42,970 nucleotides of DNA from Saprospiraceae bacterium (lineage in GTDB: Bacteria; Bacteroidota; Bacteroidia; Chitinophagales; Saprospiraceae): positions 1-42,970 of the forward strand of contig JABSSL010000106.1 of the NCBI GenBank assembly GCA_013214355.1. The letters are read 5' to 3'. The first letter of the stretch is position 1; every line of letters begins with the position of its first letter. The notes below the pieces were generated by a model, which worked only from the letters and a program-made list of their open reading frames with translations, was not told the DNA's origin and searched no databases. This document shows positions 1 through 8,844 of the stretch, in pieces. Both the position numbers and the translations under genes were made by a program.

Positions 1-2431
1 CGCAGGTAGGATCAACCGGACAAGCAGGACAATCTGGGCCACCGCAATCCACGCCAGTTTCCTGTCCATTTTGGATACCATCATCGCAAGTAGGATCAAC
101 TGGCTCCCCATTACATCCTATGATGCTAATATTGTCAAGATAGACATAGTCTCCATTATCGGAGGCGTCGCATCGGAACCTAAATTGTGTGTTGGCCGTG
201 AATACCTGACTTATTTCTACGGATTCATCATACCGAATTTCATTTTCAAACTCATCTCCTAAGTTCCATTCTTCCACTGTCGTAAATGTGCTACCACCAT
301 CCGTGGACACCTGCAACCAGAAGTCCTCATTCGCATTGTCCATACTTACGGTCAAGTAGGAGAAGTTGACCCTAACTCTTGCATAGCCTGCAAGATTTAA
401 GTTCGAGCTCGTTAGCACGGAAGAGGAAGAGTTATCTCGCAATCGTACGGAAGCGCCGGTTCCATTGACGGAATATTGTGCATCGGCAGAACTTCTGCGG
501 CAATCGGAACCGCCATCTATCCAGTTACCAAGATCAGTGTCAAAATTATCGAAGCTAAGCTGTTCTAAACAGTCATTACAAGGCACGCAATTTGGACCAC
601 CACAATCAAGGCCCTCTTCTAGACCGTTTTGGATGCCATCGACGCAAGTTGGGCAGATCGTACAGTCAGGTCCACCACAATCGACACTAGTTTCTTGGCC
701 GTTTTGGATACCATCACTGCAGGTTGGGATACATTCAGCACAGAAGGAACCACCGCAGTCAACCCCTTCTTCGTCCCCATTTTGTATTCCATCGAAGCAT
801 TGCAAACATTCATCACAACCCACTTTCGCAAGAGCTTCAGCTGCATTGATTCGACCATACCCCAACTCCTGTGACCAACTGCCAGAGGGTTGGCCTACCA
901 CATTATCATTATAGGTATATCCCCCAACTTTATCGCAGGAGCTTTCGAGAATTGTCCTTGCATTAGCTTCAGATAGACTGGGGTCTAAAGATAGTACCAA
1001 GGCCATTACTCCCGCCGCATTAGGACAAGCTGATGAAGTTCCATTGAAGTTACTCGTGAAGTCACCACTAGTGTAACCAGCAGAACCCGAAATATCGGTA
1101 GTATAAATCTTCACTCCTGGAGCTGAAACATCTGCTCCCGTTCCGAAATCAGAGCCCCACCAGGTTTCCCCATCACAAGAATTTGGGTTTTTTCTTTCAT
1201 CACACATGCTCATGGCAACGACGGCAATGGTAGGTTCATACGATGCCGGATATTTGACAAAGCTATTTCCATTTCCAGCAGAAAACAAGACTGGGGTTCC
1301 CAATCCGCCTCTACCTGAGTTCACAGCCCCATCGATCGCTGCATTGATTACAGTTGAGGACGAGCCACCACCCCAAGAATTACTCAATACATCAGCTTGT
1401 GCTGTTTGCCAAGACCAATTAATCGCATTTCCGATCCACTCATTGCTGGTGATCCAACCAGAACCACCGTCATACCCAATACGTACCGGAATAATCTTAC
1501 TGTTGTAAGCTATCCCCGCTACACCAATATTGTTGTTACCTACTCCAGCCACAATACCTGCACAAGCCGTCCCGTGGGCGTCATCATTAGATGGAGCTCC
1601 TGCACTACCTTGCTCCGTGGCATCAAAGCCCCCAAGCATATTTGGCGCTAAATCGGGGTGATTAAGATCTACCCCCTCATCAATGATTGCAATCTTGATA
1701 CCTGAGGCCCCGGTCGTAGTTTGCCAAGCTTGAAAGACCTTCATGTCTGAGCCTGCAACACCATTATACTCACTGGTATTAATCCCATCATTCTCCAATG
1801 ACCATTGATTTTCCAACAACGGATCATTGGTATTCATACGTTTCATGATTCTGAGGAAATTAGGCTCCACAAATTCAAATAGGCCCGTTTCAAATAAAGC
1901 ATTAGCTACGGCTAAAGCATTGAGGCCAGTTGATTCCTTCACTTGCAAATGATATTGCAAGGGAACAAACTTGTTCTCCTTTACTATTTCAGTGCCATAC
2001 TTTTCAATCAAGAAACGCATCGGAGCTAGATCATCTTCCTTGTCCAGCTTCAGAATGATCTCATCTGTGATTCCATGTAGCGTGCCATCCTCATGAAGAA
2101 GTAAGTGATTAGCGAACAGGACTTCGTCAAGTGTATTTAGCTGTTTGAGGAGAGCTAGAACCTCCTGCTCACCAAGACCTTCAGTCAAATCTAAGATGGT
2201 AACTGTTGGTTTTGGTAATAGCTGATTTTCATTGATTGGAACTATGAGCTTCTCTTTCGAAAGTAGCTGACGTTGTTCCTCAAGTCCAATTCCTTCCGCA
2301 AATTTGACTAGGATTTTCTGTTTGGAAATTTCAAGAAAGGTTTTGCCCTCTGGGCCATAATAAAAGTTCTGAGCGTTTGCGACAAATACAATAGAGAGCG
2401 CAAGCGCAATGAGTAAGGGAGTTTTTTTCAT
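1..2431 (-). CDS. Secreted subtilisin-like (S8) protease with Cys-rich repeats, C-terminus cut by window edge
   Basis: At least 810 residues are visible and the reading frame is still open at position 2. The ATG at 2431 opens a Sec signal peptide (MKKTPLLIALALSIVFVANA). A propeptide-like region of about 200 residues follows. The S8 catalytic domain has Asp251 (IIDEG), His286 (DDAHGTA) and Ser466 (NGTSSAC), with an oxyanion-hole Asn in SAGNG near residue 385, so the triad is complete. After residue 535 come three tandem Cys-rich repeats of the form C.DGIQNG.E..VDCGG..C..C. A beta-sandwich-like domain of about 150 residues follows (FWLQVSTDGGSTF ... YLDNISI), then a fourth repeat. Such multidomain exoproteases are typical of Bacteroidota and often end in a type IX secretion signal. 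That end is outside the window, so the export route past the outer membrane cannot be judged. The substrate is unknown. Confidence 0.9.
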   Translation of the reverse strand, partial: MKKTPLLIALALSIVFVANAQNFYYGPEGKTFLEISKQKILVKFAEGIGLEEQRQLLSKEKLIVPINENQLLPKPTVTILDLTEGLGEQEVLALLKQLNTLDEVLFANHLLLHEDGTLHGITDEIILKLDKEDDLAPMRFLIEKYGTEIVKENKFVPLQYHLQVKESTGLNALAVANALFETGLFEFVEPNFLRIMKRMNTNDPLLENQWSLENDGINTSEYNGVAGSDMKVFQAWQTTTGASGIKIAIIDEGVDLNHPDLAPNMLGGFDATEQGSAGAPSNDDAHGTACAGIVAGVGNNNIGVAGIAYNSKIIPVRIGYDGGSGWITSNEWIGNAINWSWQTAQADVLSNSWGGGSSSTVINAAIDGAVNSGRGGLGTPVLFSAGNGNSFVKYPASYEPTIAVVAMSMCDERKNPNSCDGETWWGSDFGTGADVSAPGVKIYTTDISGSAGYTSGDFTSNFNGTSSACPNAAGVMALVLSLDPSLSEANARTILESSCDKVGGYTYNDNVVGQPSGSWSQELGYGRINAAEALAKVGCDECLQCFDGIQNGDEEGVDCGGSFCAECIPTCSDGIQNGQETSVDCGGPDCTICPTCVDGIQNGLEEGLDCGGPNCVPCNDCLEQLSFDNFDTDLGNWIDGGSDCRRSSADAQYSVNGTGASVRLRDNSSSSVLTSSNLNLAGYARVRVNFSYLTVSMDNANEDFWLQVSTDGGSTFTTVEEWNLGDEFENEIRYDESVEISQVFTANTQFRFRCDASDNGDYVYLDNISIIGCNGEPVDPTCDDGIQNGQETGVDCGGPDCPACPVDPTC
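570..825 (-). repeat. Three tandem Cys-rich DGIQNG/DCGG repeats inside the S8 protease gene
   Basis: Three consecutive units of about 25 residues carry C.DGIQNG.E..VDCGG..C..C with conserved cysteine spacing. A fourth unit lies at about 15-95, beyond a beta-sandwich-like domain. The DNA itself repeats (variants of ccattttggataccatc recur near 69, 626, 703 and 779). Regular cysteines in an exported protein suggest small disulfide-bonded modules acting as a stalk or spacer. Confidence 0.75.
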
Positions 2432-2770
2432 ACAGGTCTTGATATAGGTTCAAAAGAAAATGTATTGCAAGTCAAATATAGTTTTTTTTGTTATGTTATC
2501 ATTGAACGCTACGTTAATTTTCTGGTGAACAACAGAACTTTCAGCCTCAACTCAAAAGTTATCTCCTACAGCAGGCACTTTGAATTTCCAGGATTCTTAC
2601 TAGAGGACTGATGAAAGAACTAGAATGTATGAAGGATTACGCCTGTAGTAGTTGGAGTGGAGGAACGTATTAATACCAAGAGCAACATCAAGTGTTCTTG
2701 AAAAAGAGCAGAGTTGAAGCAAAATATCCAAGTCATTGATCAATTGATAACCAAGCAGATTCTATGACTT
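2432..2770. other. Intergenic region, protease start to beta-oxidation operon end
   Basis: No convincing gene is present. The part next to the protease holds its likely promoter. The rest has no clear terminator hairpin with a T-run, although the beta-oxidation operon reading leftward ends at 2771 with its downstream side here. I see nothing else I can support. Confidence 0.5.
2473..2480 (-). promoter_or_regulatory. Candidate Bacteroidota -7 box for the S8 protease
   Basis: The minus strand reads TATATTTG, a match to TAnnTTTG, about 40 bases upstream of the ATG at 2431. Nineteen bases further up there is ATG rather than the preferred TTG, so only the -7 half is good. Confidence 0.35.
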
Positions 2771-4897
2771 CTAATCCAATAAATCCTTTGCAATCAGTTC
2801 CCGAAGCTTTTTGGGCGTAGAAAACCGCTGACCGTGTTTTTTCTTAAACTGATGGCATCGCTTCATAAAGGCATCGACACCATAGTCATGGATATATTGA
2901 ATCACTCCTCCTTTGAAAGCGGGGAAGCCCCAGCCAAATATGCTACCTAGGTTGGCCTCTGGAATGGAGCGTATTACATTTTCCTGTAGACACCAGACGG
3001 CTTCAATGACTTGGGCAATCAAGAGCCTTTCAATGATCTCACTTGCCTGGAAAGATTTCTTGGCTAGCGGATAATGATCACTTAGATCTTGCCAAAATTG
3101 GGGTGGCTTTCCCTCCTCATACTGATAAAAGCCTGCCTTCTTAAATTTGCCGGTACGTTGCAGGTCATCAATCATCGTTTGTAGCACTGCTACCGCCGGA
3201 TGCTGAATGTACTTGTTCCCATAGTGGGCTGCCGCCTGATGTTCATATTTCAAAACCATAGCCAGACCAAGATCGTCAGCCAAGGACAAGGCGCCCTTTG
3301 GCATTCCTGCCTGCAAACTTAGGTTCTCAATTAAGGCAGGTGGGCAGCCTTCTTGCAGCAGGGTTATGCCTTCTAGAATGAAGGTATTTTGGACTCTAGC
3401 AGCATAAAAGCCCCAGTCATCCTTTACCACAATCGGAATTTTCTTGATGACATTGACGAAGTCAAAGGCGCGGGCAATGGTTTCTTCGCTAGTTTTGGCT
3501 CCCTTGACGATTTCCACCAAAGGAACTTGGTCCGCTGGATGGAAAAAGTGCAAACCGACATAATGGTCTGGGCGCAATGAGTTTTGTGCCAATTCAGTAA
3601 TGGGAATGGAAACCGTATTAGAGGCCAGCACGGAGTAATCATCCATATAAGCCTCTGCCTCTCGCGTTACCTTTTGCTTAACCTGAGCATTCTCGAATAC
3701 GGCTTCAATGACTAAATCACAAGACTCAAACTCACTTGGATCTTCCGTGGTGGTGATTCTGGCCAGCATACTTTCTGCCTCTTCTTTGGCAATCGTGTTT
3801 TGTGCCAAAGCCTTCTGAATTCTCTCCTTAGCATACATGCGGCCTCGCTCCGCGACCAAGCGGGAGACATCTTTGATCACCACTTCTAAACCATTCAATA
3901 GACAAGCGTAGGCGATACCTGAGCCCATAAGTCCCGCACCTATGATGCCCACTTTCCTTGGCCGAAATCGACCAAAGCCCTTGGGCCGTTTTTCGCCTTC
4001 TTTGATGGACTTGTAGTCAAACCAAAAGGCCTTGATCATATTTTTGCAGGCGGGACTGAGCACAAGTTGTGTATAGTATCTAGTGCCGATCCGACAAGCG
4101 GTATCAAAATCGACTTTTGAACCTTCAGATAAAATATTCAAGATGGCTTGCTGAGCAGGATAGTTTCTGTAGGTTTCCTTCGCTAGTTGAGTAGCCAAGA
4201 TGCGGATTCTCTTGGCCATCTCAGGTTCCTTGGCTGTACCTCCTGGGATGCGGCCTTGTTCCTGATCCCAGGGTCGTCGACCTTCTCGGGTATGTAGCAG
4301 GAAGTGACGGGCTTTCTCCATCATCTCCTTTTGGTTCTTGGCCAGTTCATCAATGATTCCTACTCTTAGCGCATCTTTAGGACGGTATCGTAACCCACTG
4401 CTTAAGATATCAAAGGCTCGCTCAATTCCCAATAGCCACATCAGCCGCACAATACCCCCACTTCCAGGGATTAATCCCAATCTTACCTCTGGCAAGCCCA
4501 CTTTGATTTTAGGATTATCGATGACAATGCGATGATGACAGCCCAAGGCTAATTCGAAACCAGCTCCTAGGGCATCACCATTGATGGCAGCAACCACCGG
4601 CACTCCCGGGCTTTCCAAATCTCTTAGAAATTGTTTTAGCCCGTCTGCAAACTGAAAGATTTCATTAGCATCTTGGGCGTGATAGAGGTATTCTAGATCT
4701 CCTCCAGCGAGGAATCGCTTCTTGGCCGAGGTGAGTATAATGCCGCGTAGGGTACCTTTCTTCTTCTCTTGTTGTAAATGTTTAAGTACCGGCAGGAAAG
4801 CTTGCCCAATCTCATGATTAATCACGTTGTCATTCCTGTGACTCATATCAAGAATCAAGGTGACAATATTATCGGTATCCTTCTTGTACTTTATCAT
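2771..4897 (-). CDS. Enoyl-CoA hydratase / 3-hydroxyacyl-CoA dehydrogenase (FadB/FadJ-type alpha subunit)
   Basis: This 708-residue bifunctional beta-oxidation enzyme has the usual length for the FadB/FadJ family. The N-terminal crotonase domain (about 1-200) shows the oxyanion-hole GGD loop, Glu115 in GAGFELALGC and Glu137 in LPEVRLGLIPGSGG, the two hydratase glutamates. From about residue 315 comes the NAD-binding Rossmann domain (VGIIGAGLMGSGIAYA), with IEAVFEN and the catalytic His450 in GLHFFHP. The C-terminal helical 3HCDH domains follow. It should hydrate trans-2-enoyl-CoA and oxidise the resulting L-3-hydroxyacyl-CoA in the cytosol. It starts 9 bases after the thiolase stop, so the two form one operon and probably one complex. 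I cannot tell the aerobic FadB from the FadJ type. Confidence 0.93.
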   Translation of the reverse strand: MIKYKKDTDNIVTLILDMSHRNDNVINHEIGQAFLPVLKHLQQEKKKGTLRGIILTSAKKRFLAGGDLEYLYHAQDANEIFQFADGLKQFLRDLESPGVPVVAAINGDALGAGFELALGCHHRIVIDNPKIKVGLPEVRLGLIPGSGGIVRLMWLLGIERAFDILSSGLRYRPKDALRVGIIDELAKNQKEMMEKARHFLLHTREGRRPWDQEQGRIPGGTAKEPEMAKRIRILATQLAKETYRNYPAQQAILNILSEGSKVDFDTACRIGTRYYTQLVLSPACKNMIKAFWFDYKSIKEGEKRPKGFGRFRPRKVGIIGAGLMGSGIAYACLLNGLEVVIKDVSRLVAERGRMYAKERIQKALAQNTIAKEEAESMLARITTTEDPSEFESCDLVIEAVFENAQVKQKVTREAEAYMDDYSVLASNTVSIPITELAQNSLRPDHYVGLHFFHPADQVPLVEIVKGAKTSEETIARAFDFVNVIKKIPIVVKDDWGFYAARVQNTFILEGITLLQEGCPPALIENLSLQAGMPKGALSLADDLGLAMVLKYEHQAAAHYGNKYIQHPAVAVLQTMIDDLQRTGKFKKAGFYQYEEGKPPQFWQDLSDHYPLAKKSFQASEIIERLLIAQVIEAVWCLQENVIRSIPEANLGSIFGWGFPAFKGGVIQYIHDYGVDAFMKRCHQFKKKHGQRFSTPKKLRELIAKDLLD

Positions 4898-4906
4898 GCT
4901 GGCTGC

Positions 4907-6112
4907 TTATACTCTTTCAATTATAGTCGCTACTCCCATCCCGCCTCCAACACAGAGGGAAACTAGCCCTGTCTGTAGGTCCCGACGTTCCAACTCATCC
5001 AACAAGGTGCCCAAAAGTATGGCACCAGTAGCTCCTAGGGGATGTCCCATGGCTATTGCGCCGCCATTGACATTTAAGGTATCCGGGTCAATATCTAAAT
5101 CTCTCTGATATTTCAGGACTACTGAAGCGAAAGCTTCATTACATTCCCAAAGATCAATATCTGATTTTTTCATGCCTGCCAAGCGCAATGCCTTCTCTGA
5201 GGCGGGTGCCGCACCGGTCAACATAATGGTCGGGTTGACACTAATATTGGCCGCTGCTACAATGCGAGCGCGAGCTTTCAGATCCAATTCTTGAGCTTTC
5301 TGCTCATTCCCGATCAGCAATAAAGCCGCTCCATCTACAATCCCACAGCTGTTTCCGGCGGTATGAACGTGACGTACTTGACTAACCATGGGGAAGGCTT
5401 GCTTGGCAAGCGCATCAAAGCCATATTCTCCCATCTCGGAAAAAGAGGGAGTGAGTTGAGCCAAACGTTCCAGGCTAGTGTCTGGGCGAATATGCTCATC
5501 CTGCTTCAAAAGAGGAAGCCCATTTCGGTCAAAGATCGGGATGATGGCTCCTTCGAAGTATCCTGCCTCCCAAGCGTTTGCGGCTTTTTGATGCGAGGAA
5601 AGTGCATATTCATCTAATATTTCCCGATCAAAATCTTCAATCGTTGCGATCAGATCCGCAGCAATGCCTTGTGGAACGAATTTTACACTATTAATCAACT
5701 CAGGATCATACATTAGTGCTCCGCCATCAGATCCGATCGGGACTCTGCTCATACTCTCAATTCCTCCGGCTACTATCAATGACTCCCAGCCAGAACGAAC
5801 TTTGGAGGCGGCTAGGTTTACAGCCTCTAGGCCAGAGGCGCAGTAGCGATTGATTTGCATTCCTCCCACACTTTCCGCCCAATCAGCATGGAGTAGTCCT
5901 GCCTTGGCGATGTTATAACCTTGGTCATCGATTGGTGTGACGCAGCCAATCAATACATCATCCACTTCCTGTGTTGGAATCTGATTTCTTTCTTTAAGTG
6001 CGGTGAGGGTAGTGGCTAGAAGGTCGATAGGTTTGACTTCATAGAGTGCTCCGGAAGTTTTTCCTCTTCCTCGCGGTGTCCTTAGGGCATCAAAGATATA
6101 AGCTTCACTCAT
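4907..6112 (-). CDS. Acetyl-CoA C-acyltransferase (3-ketoacyl-CoA thiolase, FadA/FadI-type)
   Basis: This 401-residue thiolase has the full family length. The acyl-accepting nucleophile is Cys91 in NRYCASGLEA. The second active-site pair is His357 in GGAIAMGHPLGATGA and Cys387 in CVGGGMG, with the NEAF motif upstream. It cleaves 3-ketoacyl-CoA to acetyl-CoA and a shortened acyl-CoA, the last step of the beta-oxidation spiral. It is the first gene of the operon with the hydratase/dehydrogenase 9 bases downstream, the beta-then-alpha order of a trifunctional complex. An imperfect palindrome over the predicted transcription start (6156-6171) suggests control by a dimeric repressor. Confidence 0.94.
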   Translation of the reverse strand: MSEAYIFDALRTPRGRGKTSGALYEVKPIDLLATTLTALKERNQIPTQEVDDVLIGCVTPIDDQGYNIAKAGLLHADWAESVGGMQINRYCASGLEAVNLAASKVRSGWESLIVAGGIESMSRVPIGSDGGALMYDPELINSVKFVPQGIAADLIATIEDFDREILDEYALSSHQKAANAWEAGYFEGAIIPIFDRNGLPLLKQDEHIRPDTSLERLAQLTPSFSEMGEYGFDALAKQAFPMVSQVRHVHTAGNSCGIVDGAALLLIGNEQKAQELDLKARARIVAAANISVNPTIMLTGAAPASEKALRLAGMKKSDIDLWECNEAFASVVLKYQRDLDIDPDTLNVNGGAIAMGHPLGATGAILLGTLLDELERRDLQTGLVSLCVGGGMGVATIIERV

Positions 6113-6155
6113 TAGTAGCTTGCTGATGATTTTTTTGGGATGCTTAAATGGGTAA

Positions 6156-6171
6156 CTCCTGGTACTAGGAG
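6156..6171. promoter_or_regulatory. Operator-like imperfect palindrome in the beta-oxidation promoter
   Basis: CTCCTGGTACTAGGAG differs from its own reverse complement at only two of 16 positions. It lies immediately downstream of the minus-strand -7 box, where transcription should start, and 44 bases before the thiolase ATG. This is a good position for a TetR- or GntR-type repressor responding to acyl-CoA. The regulator itself is not in the window. Confidence 0.45.
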
Positions 6172-6176
6172 CTGTG

Positions 6177-6184
6177 CAAAGTTA
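6177..6184 (-). promoter_or_regulatory. Candidate -7 box of the beta-oxidation operon
   Basis: The minus strand reads TAACTTTG, a full match to TAnnTTTG, 65 bases before the thiolase start. No TTG is seen at the expected -33 distance, which would fit a regulated rather than a strong promoter. Confidence 0.4.
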
Positions 6185-6447
6185 GGTTTCTGCCGGAGAA
6201 ATTGTGGCTTTTTCAGGATTAATTTTAATTGGAAGAGGAAGCTTAAAAATTTGCCGCGTCCAATAGCAAATCCAGTCAAGATTTCGTTATACAGTAGATG
6301 GATATGGATCTACGAACCCTTCTTCTGATCATAGTGATATCATCTAGCAGTTGCAGGGATTTGTCACCAATATGCATTAGTCAGGAATTCGCCAGACTTA
6401 TTGGCGCATTACTTAAAAGTCAAGGAAAAATTAGTTCCGAAGTTTTT

Positions 6448-6455
6448 TATTTTTG
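6448..6455 (+). promoter_or_regulatory. Candidate -7 box abutting the LolC/E-type start codon
   Basis: TATTTTTG matches TAnnTTTG. A transcript would begin six or seven bases later, essentially at the ATG at 6462, so the mRNA may be leaderless. No -33 TTG is apparent. Confidence 0.35.
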
Positions 6456-6461
6456 CCCTCG

Positions 6462-7676
6462 ATGAATTTACCATTACGGATTGCGCGCAGGTACCTCTTT
6501 GCTAAGAAATCTACCAATGCAATAAATATCATTACCGGTATTGCGGTTTTCGGACTATCAGTGGGTAGTGCTGCTTTGATATTGGTATTGTCCGTCTTCA
6601 ATGGTTTTGAAGATCTGTTGGTTGGTATGTACAGTAACTTTGATCCCGATATCAAAGTGAGTCCGGCCCAAGGGAAGACCTTCACGGTTTCCGATAGTTT
6701 GCTCCAAGAAATCTATTCCATCAACGGGGTTGAGCAGATTTCGCAGACTTTGGAGGAAGTAGCTTTCTTTGAATATAAGGACAAGCAGAGCTTTGGGACT
6801 ATCAAAGGCGTGGAGGACAATTATGGATATGTGATCAACATTGACTCCACCATGCGCGAAGGCATGTTTAAGACGAAGCAGGGACCTCAGGACCTAGCGG
6901 TAATTGGCTTCAGTATGCGGAACGCCTTAATGGTCAACCTCGATGACTTGTTTGCTACCATTAGCGTTCATATGCCCAAAAGAAATCCAGGGATATTTGA
7001 AAAGCCTTTCGTTTCTAAAATACTCCATCCTGGGGGGGTATTCCTCGTACAGCAAGATTTTGAGAAGAAATATGTGCTGACCAATTTAGAGTTTGTGCAG
7101 CGCCTGTTGGAACTGAAGAACAAGGTCAGTGCTTTAGAAATAAAGATCTATCCAGGCTTTGTCGATGACGACATTATCGATGAGATTAAGAGTAAGTTGG
7201 GGGATGCCTATCTGGTTCAGAATAGGTATGAACAAGAGGAAAGCTTCTTCAAATTGATGAAGGTGGAGAAATGGTTAAGCTACGCTATCGTGGGTTTAAT
7301 GATGCTACTCATAGCCTTTAACCTCATTGGAGCGCTTTGGATGATCGTTTTGGATAAACGCAAGGACATCGCCATTTTGAAATCGATGGGGATGCAGGAT
7401 CAGGGTATTGTCCGGGTCTTTCTATTCCAGGGCATGCTTTTGAGCTTGCTGGGTATGGTAACAGGGGTGGTATTGGCCCTGGCTATCTATGGATTGCAAA
7501 AGACAGTAGGCATCGTGACGATTCCAGGAAATATGTCTTTGGAGGCTTATCCGATCAGTATCCGCTTTGTGGATTTTTTGATTGTTGCCTTAACTGTAGT
7601 CTTAATTGGACTACTGGCAAGTTTCCCCCCAGCACTGCGAGCCAGAAGAGTGCAGGCGCTAATCAGGGAGGAATAG
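6462..7676 (+). CDS. FtsX-like ABC transporter permease, LolC/LolE type
   Basis: This 404-residue inner-membrane permease has the LolC/E and MacB_PCD layout. A cytoplasmic N-terminus (LPLRIARRYLFAKK) leads into TM1 at about 20-45, a large periplasmic domain at about 50-275, and then three TM segments at about 276-300, 320-350 and 370-395 with the conserved KDIAILKSMGM coupling loop. In the Lol pathway such proteins, with the LolD ATPase, extract lipoproteins from the inner membrane. LolD is not nearby, as is common in Bacteroidota. I chose the ATG at 6462 over an in-frame TTG at 6453 because the family N-terminus begins there and the TTG lies inside the probable -7 box. A macrolide- or peptide-exporter permease is the main alternative. 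Confidence 0.87.
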   Translation: MNLPLRIARRYLFAKKSTNAINIITGIAVFGLSVGSAALILVLSVFNGFEDLLVGMYSNFDPDIKVSPAQGKTFTVSDSLLQEIYSINGVEQISQTLEEVAFFEYKDKQSFGTIKGVEDNYGYVINIDSTMREGMFKTKQGPQDLAVIGFSMRNALMVNLDDLFATISVHMPKRNPGIFEKPFVSKILHPGGVFLVQQDFEKKYVLTNLEFVQRLLELKNKVSALEIKIYPGFVDDDIIDEIKSKLGDAYLVQNRYEQEESFFKLMKVEKWLSYAIVGLMMLLIAFNLIGALWMIVLDKRKDIAILKSMGMQDQGIVRVFLFQGMLLSLLGMVTGVVLALAIYGLQKTVGIVTIPGNMSLEAYPISIRFVDFLIVALTVVLIGLLASFPPALRARRVQALIREE

Positions 7677-7715
7677 TCATTCAGCAATAAATTTATAGAT
7701 TTGTGACTCTTTTTC

Positions 7716-7740
7716 ACCCGGTAGGAAAAGAAAACCGGGT
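7716..7740. terminator. Hairpin downstream of the LolC/E-type gene
   Basis: ACCCGGT and ACCGGGT pair across an 11-base A-rich loop, 40 bases after the stop codon. No T-run follows on the plus strand, so this may be an mRNA-end stabiliser or weak terminator rather than a classical one. Confidence 0.35.
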
Positions 7741-7768
7741 ATAAGATAGAGATTAATAAAGCGAGTAG

Positions 7769-8140
7769 ATGGAAGAATGGGAACTGGATTTTGAGTGGTT
7801 GAGAATACGGCACTTTATACAGAAGCGTTTCGGGAAGTCTCAATTACCAGATTTAAATGCAATACTCTTTATTATAGGTATTCAGGAATTGGGCAGGTGG
7901 CAGGCGACTTTTACCAAAGAAGAAAAGCAAGACCTGATGCACATCGCTATTTGTCGATTGTTGAGCTATCAAGGATACTATGCTTTTAAAGGGAGAGATG
8001 CTGATGGATGGCCCCACTGGGAACTTCTAAAACCGGTTAAGGCTCAAGGAATGGAGAATCAGGAATCCCTACTGAAGGGAAACGTTATCCGATACTTTAA
8101 GGAGTGGGAAACTGAAAATGGAGCACTTGAGGAAGAATAG
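7769..8140 (+). CDS. Conserved-looking small cytosolic protein of unknown function
   Basis: The product has 123 residues with no signal peptide or membrane segment. It is mostly predicted helix with many aromatic and charged residues (MEEWELDFEWLRIRHFIQKRF). The middle holds an IIGIQELGRW segment followed by EEKQDLMHIAICRLLS, and the end is acidic. I do not recognise a family. A plausible codon bias, its own start ATG and co-orientation with its neighbours argue that it is real. The hairpin at 7716-7740 separates it from the permease gene, and 61 bases separate it from the cyclophilin gene. No function can be inferred from context. Confidence 0.65.
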   Translation: MEEWELDFEWLRIRHFIQKRFGKSQLPDLNAILFIIGIQELGRWQATFTKEEKQDLMHIAICRLLSYQGYYAFKGRDADGWPHWELLKPVKAQGMENQESLLKGNVIRYFKEWETENGALEEE

Positions 8141-8201
8141 CGACTTCAGGGGTAATGTAATAGCTATATAGACCCTGGTTTAGTCCATAAACGATAAAAT
8201 T

Positions 8202-8834
8202 ATGAAACGAATCCTTTTTATTGCGGTTTTTGCCGCTCTACTGACTGCCTGCACCACGGATGATCATACTTATGCGGAGATCACAACCGATTACGGAACG
8301 ATGAAGGTGATGCTATATAACACCACTCCCAAACACCGAGATAATTTCATCAAGTTAGCCAAAGAAGGCTACTATGATGGACTTCTATTTCATCGTGTGA
8401 TCAATGGCTTTATGATTCAAGGCGGTGATCCTACTTCTAAGAATGCTAGGCCTGGGCAACAATTGGGCATGGGAGGACCTGGCTATCAAATTGATCCCGA
8501 GATCGGAGCCCCGCATCTCAAAGGTGCACTGGCTATGGCCCAGGCTCCAAATCCACAGAAACGCTCTTCCGGGTCACAGTTTTATGTGGTCCAGGGACAG
8601 CCCTTGACCGACGACGCTTTGAATGCTATGGAAAATCGTAAAGGAATAAAATACTCAGAAGCGCAACGTCAATTGTATAAAGAGATTGGTGGAACACCAT
8701 TCTTAGATAATGACTACACCGTTTTTGGGGAAGTAGTAGAGGGTTTAGAGATCATTGATAAAATCGCAACAGTTCCAACGGGCGATGCGGATCGGCCGGT
8801 GGAAGATGTAAGAATGACGGTTAAAATTTTGTAA
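8202..8834 (+). CDS. Cyclophilin-type peptidyl-prolyl isomerase lipoprotein
   Basis: The 210-residue protein begins with a lipoprotein signal (lipobox LTAC, acylated Cys17). The cyclophilin domain from about residue 23 keeps the catalytic and binding residues: Arg65 in FHRVI, Gln73 in FMIQGGDP, and Gln126-Phe127 in GSQFYVV. An insertion before the C-terminal strand (LTDDALNAMENRKGIKYSEA) is typical of Bacteroidota cyclophilins. It should speed cis-trans isomerisation of Xaa-Pro bonds in exported proteins, anchored in a membrane facing the periplasm. The next gene, 10 bases on, is a second cyclophilin, so they are co-transcribed. No strong promoter match is seen in the 60 bases upstream. Confidence 0.92.
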   Translation: MKRILFIAVFAALLTACTTDDHTYAEITTDYGTMKVMLYNTTPKHRDNFIKLAKEGYYDGLLFHRVINGFMIQGGDPTSKNARPGQQLGMGGPGYQIDPEIGAPHLKGALAMAQAPNPQKRSSGSQFYVVQGQPLTDDALNAMENRKGIKYSEAQRQLYKEIGGTPFLDNDYTVFGEVVEGLEIIDKIATVPTGDADRPVEDVRMTVKIL

Positions 8835-8844
8835 AAAGATCCGA

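Larger units (their letters stand above)
6113..6461. other. Divergent intergenic region between the thiolase and LolC/E-type genes
   Basis: Two divergent promoters are likely: a minus-strand -7 box at 6177-6184 with an operator-like palindrome for the fatty-acid operon, and a plus-strand -7 box at 6448-6455 directly before the permease start. The middle (about 6200-6430) holds no gene I can support. Confidence 0.5.

Noticed and set aside
465-914. Plus-strand open frame of about 150 codons
   Set aside because: It is the shadow of the Cys-rich repeats of the S8 protease, which has an intact minus-strand frame with a full catalytic triad.
6140-6328. Plus-strand 62-codon open frame in the divergent region before the permease
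   Set aside because: It covers the promoter and operator of the beta-oxidation operon and its composition is not protein-like.
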